A DNA stretch of 34,169 bases from an uncultured Lachnospiraceae bacterium (GCA_905209865.1 CAJLUP010000004.1:1-34169), one strand, 5' to 3'. Positions 1-8,449 are shown, counted from the stretch's first letter. Program-made: numbers and translations. The notes: generated from the sequence alone by a model not told the origin.

Positions 1-1
1 A

Positions 2-1009
2 TTTGCACTTTCAGATCCTACGGTAAAACTACAGACAAAGGCCATTTTCGGAAATGCAGGAATGTGTTATGTGAGTGAAAATAATATTTATATTACGGAA
101 GAGTGTTATGGAAAAAATGATTCGGAGAAGATCCAGACTTCGATCCGAAAGATTGCCTATGGAAACGGTACTTTAGATGCGGTGGCACAGACGAAGATCG
201 ACGGTGTCCTGAACGATTCCTTTAGTATTGATGAATATAACGGATATCTGCGGATCGTGGCGACAGTGCTTCCGAATACTTATAATGATCGGATCATGCC
301 GATCCCATATAAAGGTGCGGAAGGCAACGCAGTTGAAGACAGCGCTGCAGCAGACAGCGAAGCTGTCGAGACAAACGCGCTGTATGTGTTGGATGAAAAT
401 CTGGAAATGACAGGAAGTATTCAGGATCTGGCAAAAGAAGAGACGATACATTCGGCGAGATTTATGGGAGATATTGTTTATTTTGTGACATTTAAGCAGA
501 TCGATCCGCTGTTTTCTGCAGATCTTTCAGATCCGGCAGCTCCGAAGATCATCGGAGAATTGAAGATTCCGGGATTTTCAGATTATCTGCATCCATATGG
601 AGAAGGCAAACTGCTCGGAATCGGGATGAGCGTGGATGAGGACGGCATGACGACAGAAGGTGTGAAGCTGTCGATGTTTGATATAAGTGATCCGGTAAAT
701 GTGAAGGAGACAGCAACATTTGTATTGGAAAATGTGCTCAGCACAGACGCAGGTTATAACTATAAGGCAGTATTCGCCGATGCCGAGAAGAATCTGTTCG
801 GATTTGCGGCATACGGAGATTCGATCGAATACAAAATGTTCAGTTATGATGAAGCAGAAGGATTTAAAGAAGTCTTTTCAAAAGAGATCATCAACTATGG
901 AAATATCAGAGGACTGTATATTGAAGATACGTTTTATCTTGTGGCAGGAAATACGGTGGAATCATTTGCGATGAATGGATTCCAAAAGATTGATGATATT
1001 GTTCTGTAA
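2..1009 (+). CDS. Beta-propeller domain protein, C-terminal part (5' end outside window)
   Basis: The reading frame is open from the first bases of the window, so this is the last ~335 residues of a longer protein. It resembles the secreted beta-propeller domain family (PF09826 type) found in Clostridia. Recurrent blade-like units are visible, such as NALYVLDENLEM, IHSARFMGDIVYFVTF, a SDPAAPKIIGEL unit and a second SDPVNVKETA unit. A short acidic/alanine-rich loop lies near residues 95-125. The N-terminus, where a signal peptide or membrane anchor would be, is not in the window. The biochemical role of the family is poorly known; a surface or envelope role is inference. No strong terminator is visible after the stop codon. 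Confidence 0.75.
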   Translation, partial: FALSDPTVKLQTKAIFGNAGMCYVSENNIYITEECYGKNDSEKIQTSIRKIAYGNGTLDAVAQTKIDGVLNDSFSIDEYNGYLRIVATVLPNTYNDRIMPIPYKGAEGNAVEDSAAADSEAVETNALYVLDENLEMTGSIQDLAKEETIHSARFMGDIVYFVTFKQIDPLFSADLSDPAAPKIIGELKIPGFSDYLHPYGEGKLLGIGMSVDEDGMTTEGVKLSMFDISDPVNVKETATFVLENVLSTDAGYNYKAVFADAEKNLFGFAAYGDSIEYKMFSYDEAEGFKEVFSKEIINYGNIRGLYIEDTFYLVAGNTVESFAMNGFQKIDDIVL

Positions 1010-1196
1010 GAAAGAACGACACTTTCGGTGATTGGAAACAGCAAAATACAAAAATATATAGAATAACGGGATGCGCAGAAAATCCGTATACAGAACTTCA
1101 TTAAGTCAGTTTTATACGACAGCTTAAATGTATAATAAGACATAGATCAGAACTTGGAAACGTTCTTAAACAAAGCGGTCGGAAGGAGAAAATGAT

Positions 1197-1295
1197 ATGA
1201 AGGGATATAATACGGAAAAAGGGTACATGGGATATGTAGATGGTATGTGGATGCTTTTTAGCTGTGAAGCAGATTACTATGAATTTATGGAATAA
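1197..1295 (+). CDS. Predicted 32-residue mini-protein
   Basis: This short frame begins MKGYNTEKGYMGYVDG and ends CEADYYEFME. It is preceded by a strong GGAAGGAG ribosome binding site at 1181-1188, about 8 bases before the ATG. A competing ATG at 1192 stops after two codons. The peptide is rich in Tyr, Gly, Met and acidic residues, with no membrane segment or signal peptide. A TATAAT box at 1131-1136 could serve it, but its -35 partner is poor. From memory, similar short GYMGYV..LF..E.DYYEYM peptides occur in other Lachnospiraceae, which suggests conservation, though I could not search. Function unknown. It is the only gene I can support between the beta-propeller protein and the WYL regulator. 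Confidence 0.55.
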   Translation: MKGYNTEKGYMGYVDGMWMLFSCEADYYEFME

Positions 1296-1354
1296 AAATA
1301 TGGCAGGATATGGTACAATATTTTCTGCAGATTATAATACAGGAGAGTTGGATC

Positions 1355-2365
1355 ATGCCAAAAGGAACGAATCAAAAATTTAAGTTATACCGTCTTGCAC
1401 AGATCATGTGTAAAAAGACAGACGAGACACATTATCTGACGATGCCGGAGATTCAAGATGAATTGGCAAAGTATGACATTACCGCAGAGCGAAGGAGTTT
1501 GTATGAATCGCTGAAAGATTTAGAAGAGTTGGGCGTTGAAGTGGAAGGGGAACATGAAGGCAGAGGGTATCATTATCATGTGATCGGCAGACAGTTTGAA
1601 CTGGCAGAGCTGAAACTTCTTGTTGATGCGATACAGTCATCGAAGTTTATTACGGAGAAGAAGACGAACCAGTTGATCGGAAAGCTGGAAGGGCTTGTCA
1701 GTCAGTATGAGGCGGCGGCTCTGCGCAGACAGGTTTTTGTTTCAGGGCGGATCAAGACGATGAATGAGACAGTTTATTATAGTATTGATACGATTTACAA
1801 TGCCATCGCACAGAATAAAAAGATTCAGTTTCAATATTACCAGTGGAACGTGAAAAAAGAGCCGGAGATACGTCATGGAGGAGCATATTATCATATCAGT
1901 CCGTGGGGACTTTTGTGGGATAATGAAAATTATTACCTGATTGGATATGATTCGCAGGCGGCGCAGATCCGGCATTACAGAGTCGATAAGATGATTCATA
2001 TCTTGTTGTCGGAAGAGATGAGGGAAGGAAAGGAACATTTTAAAAAGATCGATATGGCGTCTTATGCAAAGAAAAGTTTCGGCATGTTTGGCGGAACGGA
2101 ACAGTCGGTAAAGCTGCTGGTTGAAAATTCTTTGGCAGGCGTTATTGTAGATCGTTTTGGAAAAGATGTGATGATGATACCTGTCGATGAGAATCACTTT
2201 ACCGTAAATGTAGATGTTCAGGTAAGCAGTCAGTTCATAAGCTGGGTGTTTGCGCTTGGCAGTCAGGCGAAGATCGTCAGTCCGAAAAGTGTTGTGGATC
2301 AGGTGCGTCAGGAGATACGAAAGCTTGCGGTACAGTATGCCGAAGAAGACGAGGAGCAGAAATAG
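1355..2365 (+). CDS. WYL-domain transcriptional regulator (YafY/DeoR-like)
   Basis: This is a 336-residue cytoplasmic regulator. Residues ~5-70 form a winged helix-turn-helix (FKLYRLAQIM, then TMPEIQDELAKY and RSLYESLKDLEELGVEV). Residues ~130-220 form the WYL domain, including YYHISPWGLLWDNENYYLIGY and the HYRVDKM strand. The rest matches the WCX C-terminal extension. Length and order fit the family, which senses small ligands or nucleic-acid signals. The ATG at 1355 is chosen over one 45 bases upstream because AGGAGAG (1341-1347) sits directly before it. It follows the 32-residue mini-protein by about 60 bases in the same direction. Its target is unknown. Confidence 0.85.
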   Translation: MPKGTNQKFKLYRLAQIMCKKTDETHYLTMPEIQDELAKYDITAERRSLYESLKDLEELGVEVEGEHEGRGYHYHVIGRQFELAELKLLVDAIQSSKFITEKKTNQLIGKLEGLVSQYEAAALRRQVFVSGRIKTMNETVYYSIDTIYNAIAQNKKIQFQYYQWNVKKEPEIRHGGAYYHISPWGLLWDNENYYLIGYDSQAAQIRHYRVDKMIHILLSEEMREGKEHFKKIDMASYAKKSFGMFGGTEQSVKLLVENSLAGVIVDRFGKDVMMIPVDENHFTVNVDVQVSSQFISWVFALGSQAKIVSPKSVVDQVRQEIRKLAVQYAEEDEEQK

Positions 2366-2526
2366 GAGGTATGTATAGTATCTTTGATAATAAGAAAATA
2401 ACAAATGTTTTCTGAATATTAGTGTGAAAGCGCTGTTTGAAGCGTTGTATGACCGTTCCCGGAAACAAGGGAATACAAAACTGTAGAAGAAGTATGGAGA
2501 TGCTGTGCAAATGCGGAACCGTAAAT

Positions 2527-2577
2527 AAGAAGAATCGCTCCGAAGCTGAGGAATCAGTTGTGGAGCGATTCGTTCTT
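2527..2577. terminator. Probable bidirectional terminator between convergent genes
   Basis: The 10-base arm GAATCGCTCC (2532-2541) is repeated inverted at 2562-2571. Five more base pairs follow beyond a single bulge. Both flanks become T-rich when read outward on each strand. It lies between the plus-strand WYL gene and the minus-strand CPBP gene, which converge. The rest of 2366-2650 contains no gene I can support. Confidence 0.6.
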
Positions 2578-2650
2578 TGTTTTAGGAACAGTTTTTCTGC
2601 TGCCTGTTTTATCATATGTAGTTTGCAGCTGAACATGAGCGTTTATCTCA

Positions 2651-3670
2651 TCAGGCAAATAACTGTAAAATGATCTGAATGATCCAAAACAGACAATACA
2701 GAATCATTCCGACGTTTAAGATGATCGTTGAGAAACGTTTTCCTTTCGGAATTGTGATCTCTCCGGGTGCACATTTGAATTTCCTGAAATGAATTGCCCA
2801 AAATACGATGCCGGTAATTACGAGTGCAAAAACAAGCAACATATAAAAACAGATCAAAAGAAATTGAATCGGATGCTGCATAATGAGATCGATCGTGGCT
2901 GCCGGATTATTTTCTGTTATCAGAGAAAGCTGATTAAAGAAAGTTGATTTCATCATAAGCAGACCGGGAATCGATCCTAAGAAATTTACTGTCATATGCA
3001 GAGCAACCGTATAGATCAGGCGTCCGGTTTTTACATAAATGAATCCCCAGAACACACCGAGCGTAAATGCATATACAAATTGATTGAAGTTGCCATGGAA
3101 CAAGGCAAACATCAATCCTGATAAAAGGATGGCGGTCGCTTGTCCGTATTGTACTGTCCGGTCGATGATCAGTTTGCGGAAAATATATTCTTCAACGATC
3201 GGAGCGCAGATCACCATCAGGAAAAACGCTGTGATTGGAGACAGACCGACAAGAAGATCCTGAAGAGGATTGTCGACAAGATCTCCCTTTAATACACCGA
3301 ACACCGCAGTTGTGAAAGTTCCGATCAAATTCGTGACATACATAAGTGCATAACACATAAAAAAGGCGATCAGCCATTGCCCTATCGTCATTTTTTTCTT
3401 TCGGATGACCATGTGTGGTATGGTGCGTACGATGATAACCAAAAGCGGCATCGCAATAAGGTACATCGAAAGAGATGAAATGAGCAGAGAAATATTCGGA
3501 TTTGTCATAAGCTGAGGTGCAATCAGTTGGATCAGCGTAATAACAGAAACCTGCACGGCAGAAATGATGATCGCGCCGCAGAAATAAAAAAGTCCGATCT
3601 TTGAAAAATGTCTCTTGTGTTTTTTTAACGGATCGACCGGAGCCGGGATGATCAGATCAGTATTTTCCAT
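2651..3670 (-). CDS. CPBP-family intramembrane glutamic endopeptidase (CAAX protease-like)
   Basis: This is a 339-residue polytopic membrane protein with about eight hydrophobic segments after a short basic N-terminus (DPLKKHKRHF). The family (ABI/CPBP, PF02517) is recognised by motif 1, EEYIFRKL (EExxxR), and motif 2, FALFHGNFNQFVYAFTLG, which holds the catalytic His and Asn. The likely third His is in ALHMTVNFLG. Homologues cleave or process peptides inside the membrane, and in bacteria they are often linked to bacteriocin immunity. No bacteriocin gene is visible nearby. The start is well supported by AGGAGG just upstream. The gene lies downstream of treR on the same strand, but a hairpin at 3787-3820 separates them. 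Confidence 0.88.
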   Translation of the reverse strand: MENTDLIIPAPVDPLKKHKRHFSKIGLFYFCGAIIISAVQVSVITLIQLIAPQLMTNPNISLLISSLSMYLIAMPLLVIIVRTIPHMVIRKKKMTIGQWLIAFFMCYALMYVTNLIGTFTTAVFGVLKGDLVDNPLQDLLVGLSPITAFFLMVICAPIVEEYIFRKLIIDRTVQYGQATAILLSGLMFALFHGNFNQFVYAFTLGVFWGFIYVKTGRLIYTVALHMTVNFLGSIPGLLMMKSTFFNQLSLITENNPAATIDLIMQHPIQFLLICFYMLLVFALVITGIVFWAIHFRKFKCAPGEITIPKGKRFSTIILNVGMILYCLFWIIQIILQLFA

Positions 3671-3786
3671 ATAAAATAACCTCCTCTTGCGTAAGATTCT
3701 CCATAAAAAATAAAAATTTTACGTCTATTATCCCATCTTGAGAGGCAAAAAGCAATAAAAACAGCCTTTATCTTTATAGTAAAAAG

Positions 3787-3820
3787 AACAGCTCTTTCCT
3801 AACAGCTTGAAGAGGCTGTT
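3787..3820 (-). terminator. Hairpin terminator after treR
   Basis: AACAGC-TCTT pairs with AAGA-G-GCTGTT across a 13-base loop, with one bulged G. Reading on the minus strand, the hairpin follows the treR stop codon and leads into CTTTTTAC. The plus-strand flank is also T-rich, so it could work in both directions. Confidence 0.55.
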
Positions 3821-3843
3821 TTTCTCTTCTTTCTCAAATCATA

Positions 3844-4575
3844 TTAAATAGGCCGTCTTACTGCATTGTCATAGAAACGAAAATGATCCGGTCGATGCCG
3901 CGATTGCGTATATTCAAACATAATACCGTCGCTGTTGAAAGTCTGGCTGCTGACGACAGCCATGCAGTTGTAATCGTCGGCGTTCATGTTCAAATAAGTT
4001 TCGTCAATTTGAGTGAGTTTTTCCACTGTCATGATACGTTTACTGTTTACGATCGTCATTTGAAGCGTTTCTTCAAGGTATTGATAAATAGAACTTTCGG
4101 CAATCTCTTTTGTAAGTCCGGGGACAGCTTCCTTCAAAAAATAGTTATGGTTAAGGATCAGCGGCTTGTCATCTAAAAAGTGAAGACGCTGAATATAGTA
4201 AACCTGTGCACCGACAGAGAACCCTGTATAAGCAGACTGCTTCTCATTAATTGTAATCTCGGTAAATAAAAGAACTTTTGTGGAAGCCTTGCTGCCGTTT
4301 CTGGCAGCAGATTCCTGAAAACTTTCGATCTCTCCGATCGTGAAAGCTGTCTGTTCTGCAGGCTGATATATATTACGGACTCCTTTTCCTTGAATTGTCT
4401 GCACATATCCGTCCATTACAAGGAAGCGAATTGCCCGACGAAGCGTGTTCCTTGAACAGTTATATGTCTGGATCAGCATATTCTCAGAAGGGAGAAGCTC
4501 CTGATAATCAAATTCATTGTGCTCAATCTTTTGTTTTAAATCTTTATAAATAAATTCATATATGGCGCGCGGCAT
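3844..4575 (-). CDS. treR: GntR-family repressor of the trehalose operon
   Basis: This is a 243-residue regulator with an N-terminal GntR winged helix (residues ~3-70: IYEFIYKDLKQKIEHNEF, LLPSENMLIQTYNCSRNTLR, VQTIQGKGV). The C-terminal UTRA effector domain (~95-235) includes YYIQRLHFLDDKPLILNHNY and contacts resembling the trehalose-6-phosphate-binding TreR type. The start at 4575 (MPRAIYEF) follows a GAGAGG site. A longer in-frame start upstream would run through the promoter and has no ribosome binding site. The gene diverges from treP. Its own promoter is next to operator 1 (4646-4661), so autoregulation is likely. The trehalose assignment rests on the adjacent treP and treC. Confidence 0.9.
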   Translation of the reverse strand: MPRAIYEFIYKDLKQKIEHNEFDYQELLPSENMLIQTYNCSRNTLRRAIRFLVMDGYVQTIQGKGVRNIYQPAEQTAFTIGEIESFQESAARNGSKASTKVLLFTEITINEKQSAYTGFSVGAQVYYIQRLHFLDDKPLILNHNYFLKEAVPGLTKEIAESSIYQYLEETLQMTIVNSKRIMTVEKLTQIDETYLNMNADDYNCMAVVSSQTFNSDGIMFEYTQSRHRPDHFRFYDNAVRRPI

Positions 4576-4614
4576 TGAGAAACCTCTCTTAATAGTGTTG
4601 TTTTTGATAGTATC

Positions 4615-4643
4615 ATTATAAAAACAGATGAAGAGAAAGTCAA
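4615..4643 (-). promoter_or_regulatory. treR promoter
   Basis: On the minus strand, TTGACT (4643-4638) and a consensus TATAAT (4620-4615) are separated by exactly 17 bases. Operator 1 begins three bases upstream of the -35 box. A repressor bound there could hinder RNA polymerase. Confidence 0.75.
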
Positions 4644-4645
4644 CA

Positions 4646-4661
4646 ACTTGTTTAAACAAAT
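4646..4661. promoter_or_regulatory. TreR operator 1
   Basis: The site ACTTGTTTAAACAAAT contains the perfect palindrome TTGTTTAAACAA. It matches operators 2 and 3 at the core and lies directly upstream of the treR -35 box. Confidence 0.75.
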
Positions 4662-4673
4662 TCTAAAAACATG

Positions 4674-4702
4674 TTGACATGTTTAAACAAGTGTGATATA
4701 AC
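4674..4702 (+). promoter_or_regulatory. treP promoter
   Basis: A consensus TTGACA (4674-4679) is followed after 17 bases by TATAAC (4697-4702). Operator 2 fills most of the spacer. The predicted transcription start is near 4709, just before operator 3. Confidence 0.8.
4678..4693. promoter_or_regulatory. TreR operator 2
   Basis: CATGTTTAAACAAGTG lies between the -35 and -10 boxes of the treP promoter. It is identical over 16 bases to operator 3. Confidence 0.8.
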
Positions 4703-4714
4703 AAAATCAAGAAA

Positions 4715-4730
4715 CATGTTTAAACAAGTG
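4715..4730. promoter_or_regulatory. TreR operator 3
   Basis: This is a second exact copy of CATGTTTAAACAAGTG, 37 bases downstream of operator 2 (start to start). It sits just after the predicted treP transcription start and before the treP ribosome binding site. Confidence 0.8.
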
Positions 4731-4753
4731 AACGCGAGTAAAGGAGCAAAGCG

Positions 4754-6691
4754 ATGGGAGTTTACACAGAAGATGCAAAAGAGCTGGCGCGTCTGATCGG
4801 AGGAAAAGAGAATATTGCGGCCGTATCACATTGTATGACGAGAATGCGGTTTGTTTTGCAGGAGCCTCAGAAGGCAGATGTGCAGGCGATTGAGGGAATG
4901 AAGGTTGTCAAGGGATGTTTTACGCAGTCAGGGCAGTTCCAGGTGATCATCGGGAACACGGTGGCTGACTTTTATAACGATTTTGTGAAAGAGACGGGAA
5001 TTGAAGGCGTCTCAAAAGATGGGGTGAAGCAGGCGGCGAAGAAAAATCAAAATGTGCTTCAGAGGATGATCTCTGTTATGGCGGAGATTTTTGCGCCTCT
5101 GATCCCGGCAATTATCACAGGCGGTTTGATACTGGGATTCAGGAATTGTATCGACAGTTTATATCTGCTGGAAAACGGAACGAAAACATTATGTGATGTA
5201 AGTCAGTTTTGGGCTGGCGTAGACCAGTTCCTTTGGCTGATTGGAGAAGCTATTTTTCATATGCTTCCGGTAGGAATCTGCTGGTCGGTGACTAAAAAAA
5301 TGGGAACAACGCAAATGCTTGGTATCGTTTTGGGTCTGACATTGGTGTCCGGACAACTGCTGAATGCTTATGCGGTTGCAGGAACAGCGGCGGCAGAGAT
5401 CCCGAAGTGGGATTTCGGAAATTTTCAAGTCAATATGATTGGATATCAGGGGCAGGTTCTTCCGGCAATTTTAGCAGCATTTACACTTGTGTATCTGGAG
5501 AAATTTTTCCGCAAGATTACACCGCAGGTTATTTCGATGATTGTTGTTCCATTCTGTAGTTTAGTACTGGCAGTTATGGCTGCTCATTTTGTGTTAGGAC
5601 CGATCGGATGGAAGCTTGGATCAGTAATTTCGGGAATTGTATTTACAGGCATTACCGGACCTTTCAAGATTTTATTTGGCGCGGTGTTCGGCGTTATATA
5701 CGCACCTCTTGTGATTACAGGACTTCACCACATGTCGAATGCCATTGATTTGCAGTTGATCGCTGATTATGGCGGAACAGCGCTTTGGCCGATGATTGCC
5801 TTATCGAATATTGCGCAGGGATCTGCGGTGCTTGGCATGATCTGGCTGCAGAGAAAAGATGCGGAGGCGCAGGAAGTAAACATTCCGTCATGTATTTCCT
5901 GCTATATGGGAGTTACAGAACCGGCAATCTTCGGAGTGAATCTGAAACGGGGATTTCCGTTTATCTGCGGAATGGCAGGTTCGGGTCTTGCGGCAGTTGT
6001 CTGTACAGCAACGGGAACAACGGCAAATGCGATCGGTGTAGGCGGCCTGCCGGGAATTTTATCCATTCAGCCTCCGTTTATGGGATCTTTTGCAATTTGT
6101 ATGGCGATTGCGTTTGCAGTTCCGTTTTTGCTGACGATCATTGTAGGAAGAAAACGGCTGAAAGTGGATTGGAAAAACGAAGAAAAAGCAGAAAACGAAA
6201 GAACAGGAATAGTAGAGAAAAAAGAGGAATCAATCCCCGGAAAGTTGACAGCGTTTGTAACAGGAGAAGCTATTTCGTTAGAAGAAGTCGGAGACGGTGT
6301 CTTTTCTGAAAAGATCATGGGAGACGGGATGGCAGTCGTACCAAAGGAAGGAATACTGTATGCACCGGCAGATGCAGAGGTTGCGGTAATAATGCCGGAG
6401 TCAAGACATGCGTGTGGATTGAAACTGAAAAACGGTATGGAAATTTTATTACATATCGGAGTAGATACTGTGGAAATGAAAGGCGTCGGGTTTGAGTATT
6501 TGATTGAACAGGGGCAAGAAGTTAAGGCGGGAACACCGCTGATCCGGTTTGATCGGGATAAGATCAAAGAATCGGGACATTCAGATGTTACGATTTGTGT
6601 TGTTACAGAAGAAGGCAGTGCAAAAGAACTGCGGTTTTATACAGGAATGTCTGCAAAAGCGAATGAGACGATGATTGCGGATTTTCAATAG
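4754..6691 (+). CDS. treP: PTS trehalose transporter, fused EIIB-EIIC-EIIA
   Basis: This 645-residue membrane permease imports trehalose and phosphorylates it to trehalose-6-phosphate. Residues 1-~85 are the EIIB domain, with phosphorylated Cys27 in SHCMTRMRF. Residues ~105-470 are the polytopic EIIC channel (GGLILGFRNC, TGLHHMSNAIDLQL). After an acidic/lysine-rich linker, residues ~495-640 form a glucose-type EIIA domain with both expected histidines (SRHACGL and LLHIGVDTVEMKG). The EIIA fusion means no separate EIIA is needed. Many TreP proteins (~470 residues) lack it, so this is the long form. AAGGAG precedes the ATG, and treC follows after 12 bases. Trehalose rather than another disaccharide is inferred from treC and treR. 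Confidence 0.92.
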   Translation: MGVYTEDAKELARLIGGKENIAAVSHCMTRMRFVLQEPQKADVQAIEGMKVVKGCFTQSGQFQVIIGNTVADFYNDFVKETGIEGVSKDGVKQAAKKNQNVLQRMISVMAEIFAPLIPAIITGGLILGFRNCIDSLYLLENGTKTLCDVSQFWAGVDQFLWLIGEAIFHMLPVGICWSVTKKMGTTQMLGIVLGLTLVSGQLLNAYAVAGTAAAEIPKWDFGNFQVNMIGYQGQVLPAILAAFTLVYLEKFFRKITPQVISMIVVPFCSLVLAVMAAHFVLGPIGWKLGSVISGIVFTGITGPFKILFGAVFGVIYAPLVITGLHHMSNAIDLQLIADYGGTALWPMIALSNIAQGSAVLGMIWLQRKDAEAQEVNIPSCISCYMGVTEPAIFGVNLKRGFPFICGMAGSGLAAVVCTATGTTANAIGVGGLPGILSIQPPFMGSFAICMAIAFAVPFLLTIIVGRKRLKVDWKNEEKAENERTGIVEKKEESIPGKLTAFVTGEAISLEEVGDGVFSEKIMGDGMAVVPKEGILYAPADAEVAVIMPESRHACGLKLKNGMEILLHIGVDTVEMKGVGFEYLIEQGQEVKAGTPLIRFDRDKIKESGHSDVTICVVTEEGSAKELRFYTGMSAKANETMIADFQ

Positions 6692-6703
6692 AGGAGGAAG
6701 AAA

Positions 6704-8353
6704 ATGGCAGATTTCAGCAATAAAATAGTTTATCAGATTTATCCGAAGTCGTTTCGGGATACGAATGGAGATGGAGTTGGCGATCTTTCGGGAGTTATTG
6801 AAAAGTTAGATTATTTGCAGAATTTAGGCGTGGATTATTTGTGGCTGACTCCTTTTTTTCCGTCGCCGCAAAATGATAATGGATATGATGTGGCAGATTA
6901 CTGCGATGTAGACCCTCAGTTTGGAACGATGGAGGATTTGGATGAACTCATACGTCAAAGTGAAAAAAGAGGGATCGGATTAATGCTGGATATGGTATTT
7001 AATCATACTTCTACAGAACACAGATGGTTTCAAAAAGCGCTGGCAGGGGAAGAAAAATATCAGAAGTATTATATATTTAAGGAGGGATCACCGGATCAGC
7101 CGCCGACAAACTGGCAGTCAAAATTCGGAGGTTCTGCATGGGAATATGTGCCGCAATTAAAAAAATGGTATCTGCATTTGTTTGATGTGACGCAGGCAGA
7201 TCTGAATTGGGATAATCCAGAAGTTCGGGGAGAATTAAAACAGATACTCCGCTTTTGGAAAGAGAAAGGGATTCGGGCGTTTCGATTCGACGTTATCAAT
7301 CTGGTGTCAAAGCCGGAAAAAATGGAAGATGATCTCGAAGGGGATGGCCGTAGATTTTATACGGATGGTCCGCATATTCACGAGTATCTGAAAGAGATGG
7401 TAAAAGATGCAGAGATAGAGGATTTTGTGACCGTAGGGGAGATGTCCTCCACATCGCTTGAAAACTGTATTCGGTACTCGTCTCCGAAAGAAAAAGAACT
7501 GGCAATGTGTTTTAATTTTCATCATTTGAAAGTCGACTATAAAGATGGGGATAAATGGTCTCTTATGAAACCGGACTATAAGCGCTTAAAAGAACTCTTT
7601 ATTGAGTGGCAGACAGGAATGCAGCAGGGGCAGGGATGGAATGCTTTGTTTTGGTGCAATCATGACCAGCCGAGGATTGTAAGCCGAATGGGAAATGAAG
7701 GGATCTATTGGAAGGAATCGGCGAAGATGCTGGCAGGTTTGATCCATCTTATGAGAGGAACACCGTATATATATCAGGGAGAAGAGATCGGGATGCTGAA
7801 CGCTTATTATCCGTCTATCGATCAGTATCGAGATGTGGAAAGTCTGAATTATTATCAGATCTTGTTGGAAAAAGGGAAGACAAAAGAAGAGGCGATGACA
7901 ATTTTGTCGGCGAGATCAAGGGATAACAGCAGAACTCCGATGCAGTGGAATTATGAGAAATACGGCGGTTTTTCAGAAACAGAACCGTGGCTTCCTATGT
8001 CGGCAAAGTTCGAAGAAGAAGTGACAGTAGAAGCACAGAAAGAGGATGAAGATTCAGTTCTTGCCTTTTATAAAAGACTGATTACTATGAGAAAAGAGTT
8101 TCCGGTGATAGCAAAAGGACGGATCCGTTTCTTGGAAACTGATACGGATATGACGCTGGTATACGAAAGAGTTCTGGATTCGAAAAAAGTGATAGTAATC
8201 TGTAATTTGGGTGAGAAGGAACAGAAGATAAAGATCGATCCTGCGTGGAGATCATATCGGGAGATTCTTTGTAATTACAGCGAAGGCAGCGCTTCGTTTC
8301 AGGCGGAAACGTATATGATGCGCCCATATGAATTGGCAGTTTTTGAAAATTAG
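6704..8353 (+). CDS. treC: Alpha,alpha-phosphotrehalase (trehalose-6-phosphate hydrolase)
   Basis: This 549-residue cytoplasmic GH13 enzyme hydrolyses trehalose-6-phosphate to glucose and glucose-6-phosphate. It opens with IVYQIYPKSFRDTNGDG. The conserved GH13 regions follow in order: DMVFNHTS (region I), GIRAFRFDVINLV with the nucleophile Asp (region II), VGEMSS with the acid/base Glu (region III) and WCNHDQPR with the transition-state Asp (region IV). Length is typical of TreC. GAGGAGG stands before the start. It is co-transcribed with treP. Its stop codon overlaps the CIRCE element of the next gene. An oligo-1,6-glucosidase is the main alternative from sequence alone, but the neighbouring treP and treR favour TreC. 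Confidence 0.92.
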   Translation: MADFSNKIVYQIYPKSFRDTNGDGVGDLSGVIEKLDYLQNLGVDYLWLTPFFPSPQNDNGYDVADYCDVDPQFGTMEDLDELIRQSEKRGIGLMLDMVFNHTSTEHRWFQKALAGEEKYQKYYIFKEGSPDQPPTNWQSKFGGSAWEYVPQLKKWYLHLFDVTQADLNWDNPEVRGELKQILRFWKEKGIRAFRFDVINLVSKPEKMEDDLEGDGRRFYTDGPHIHEYLKEMVKDAEIEDFVTVGEMSSTSLENCIRYSSPKEKELAMCFNFHHLKVDYKDGDKWSLMKPDYKRLKELFIEWQTGMQQGQGWNALFWCNHDQPRIVSRMGNEGIYWKESAKMLAGLIHLMRGTPYIYQGEEIGMLNAYYPSIDQYRDVESLNYYQILLEKGKTKEEAMTILSARSRDNSRTPMQWNYEKYGGFSETEPWLPMSAKFEEEVTVEAQKEDEDSVLAFYKRLITMRKEFPVIAKGRIRFLETDTDMTLVYERVLDSKKVIVICNLGEKEQKIKIDPAWRSYREILCNYSEGSASFQAETYMMRPYELAVFEN

Positions 8354-8376
8354 CACTCGCCTCTTGACAGCGCTAA
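8350..8376. promoter_or_regulatory. CIRCE element (HrcA operator) upstream of hsp20
   Basis: TTAGCACTC (8350-8358), a 9-base spacer and CAGCGCTAA (8368-8376) match the CIRCE consensus TTAGCACTC-N9-GAGTGCTAA. The left arm is perfect and the right arm matches at 7 of 9 positions. It overlaps the treC stop codon and covers the hsp20 -35 box, so HrcA binding would block initiation. Confidence 0.85.
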
Positions 8377-8392
8377 TAACGGGTGCTATATT
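8364..8392 (+). promoter_or_regulatory. hsp20 promoter
   Basis: TTGACA (8364-8369) and TATATT (8387-8392) are 17 bases apart, matching the housekeeping sigma factor. The -35 box lies inside the CIRCE element. Confidence 0.8.
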
Positions 8393-8449
8393 ACAGATAT
8401 AACAAAGAAAACAATAAATTCAAAAGTGTTTTGAAAGGAGATATGACGT

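Noticed and set aside
1333..1338. TATAAT directly before the WYL gene as a promoter
   Set aside because: It is only a few bases from the ribosome binding site and start codon, so the transcript would have almost no leader. No -35 box is spaced correctly.
1742..2404. 220-codon minus-strand frame opposite the WYL regulator
   Set aside because: Its composition (Ile/His/Arg/Leu-rich, no domain) is that of an antisense shadow, and the plus-strand gene is well supported.
2437..2673. 78-codon plus-strand frame in the gap after the WYL gene
   Set aside because: It runs through the bidirectional terminator and into the CPBP gene, with no ribosome binding site or domain.
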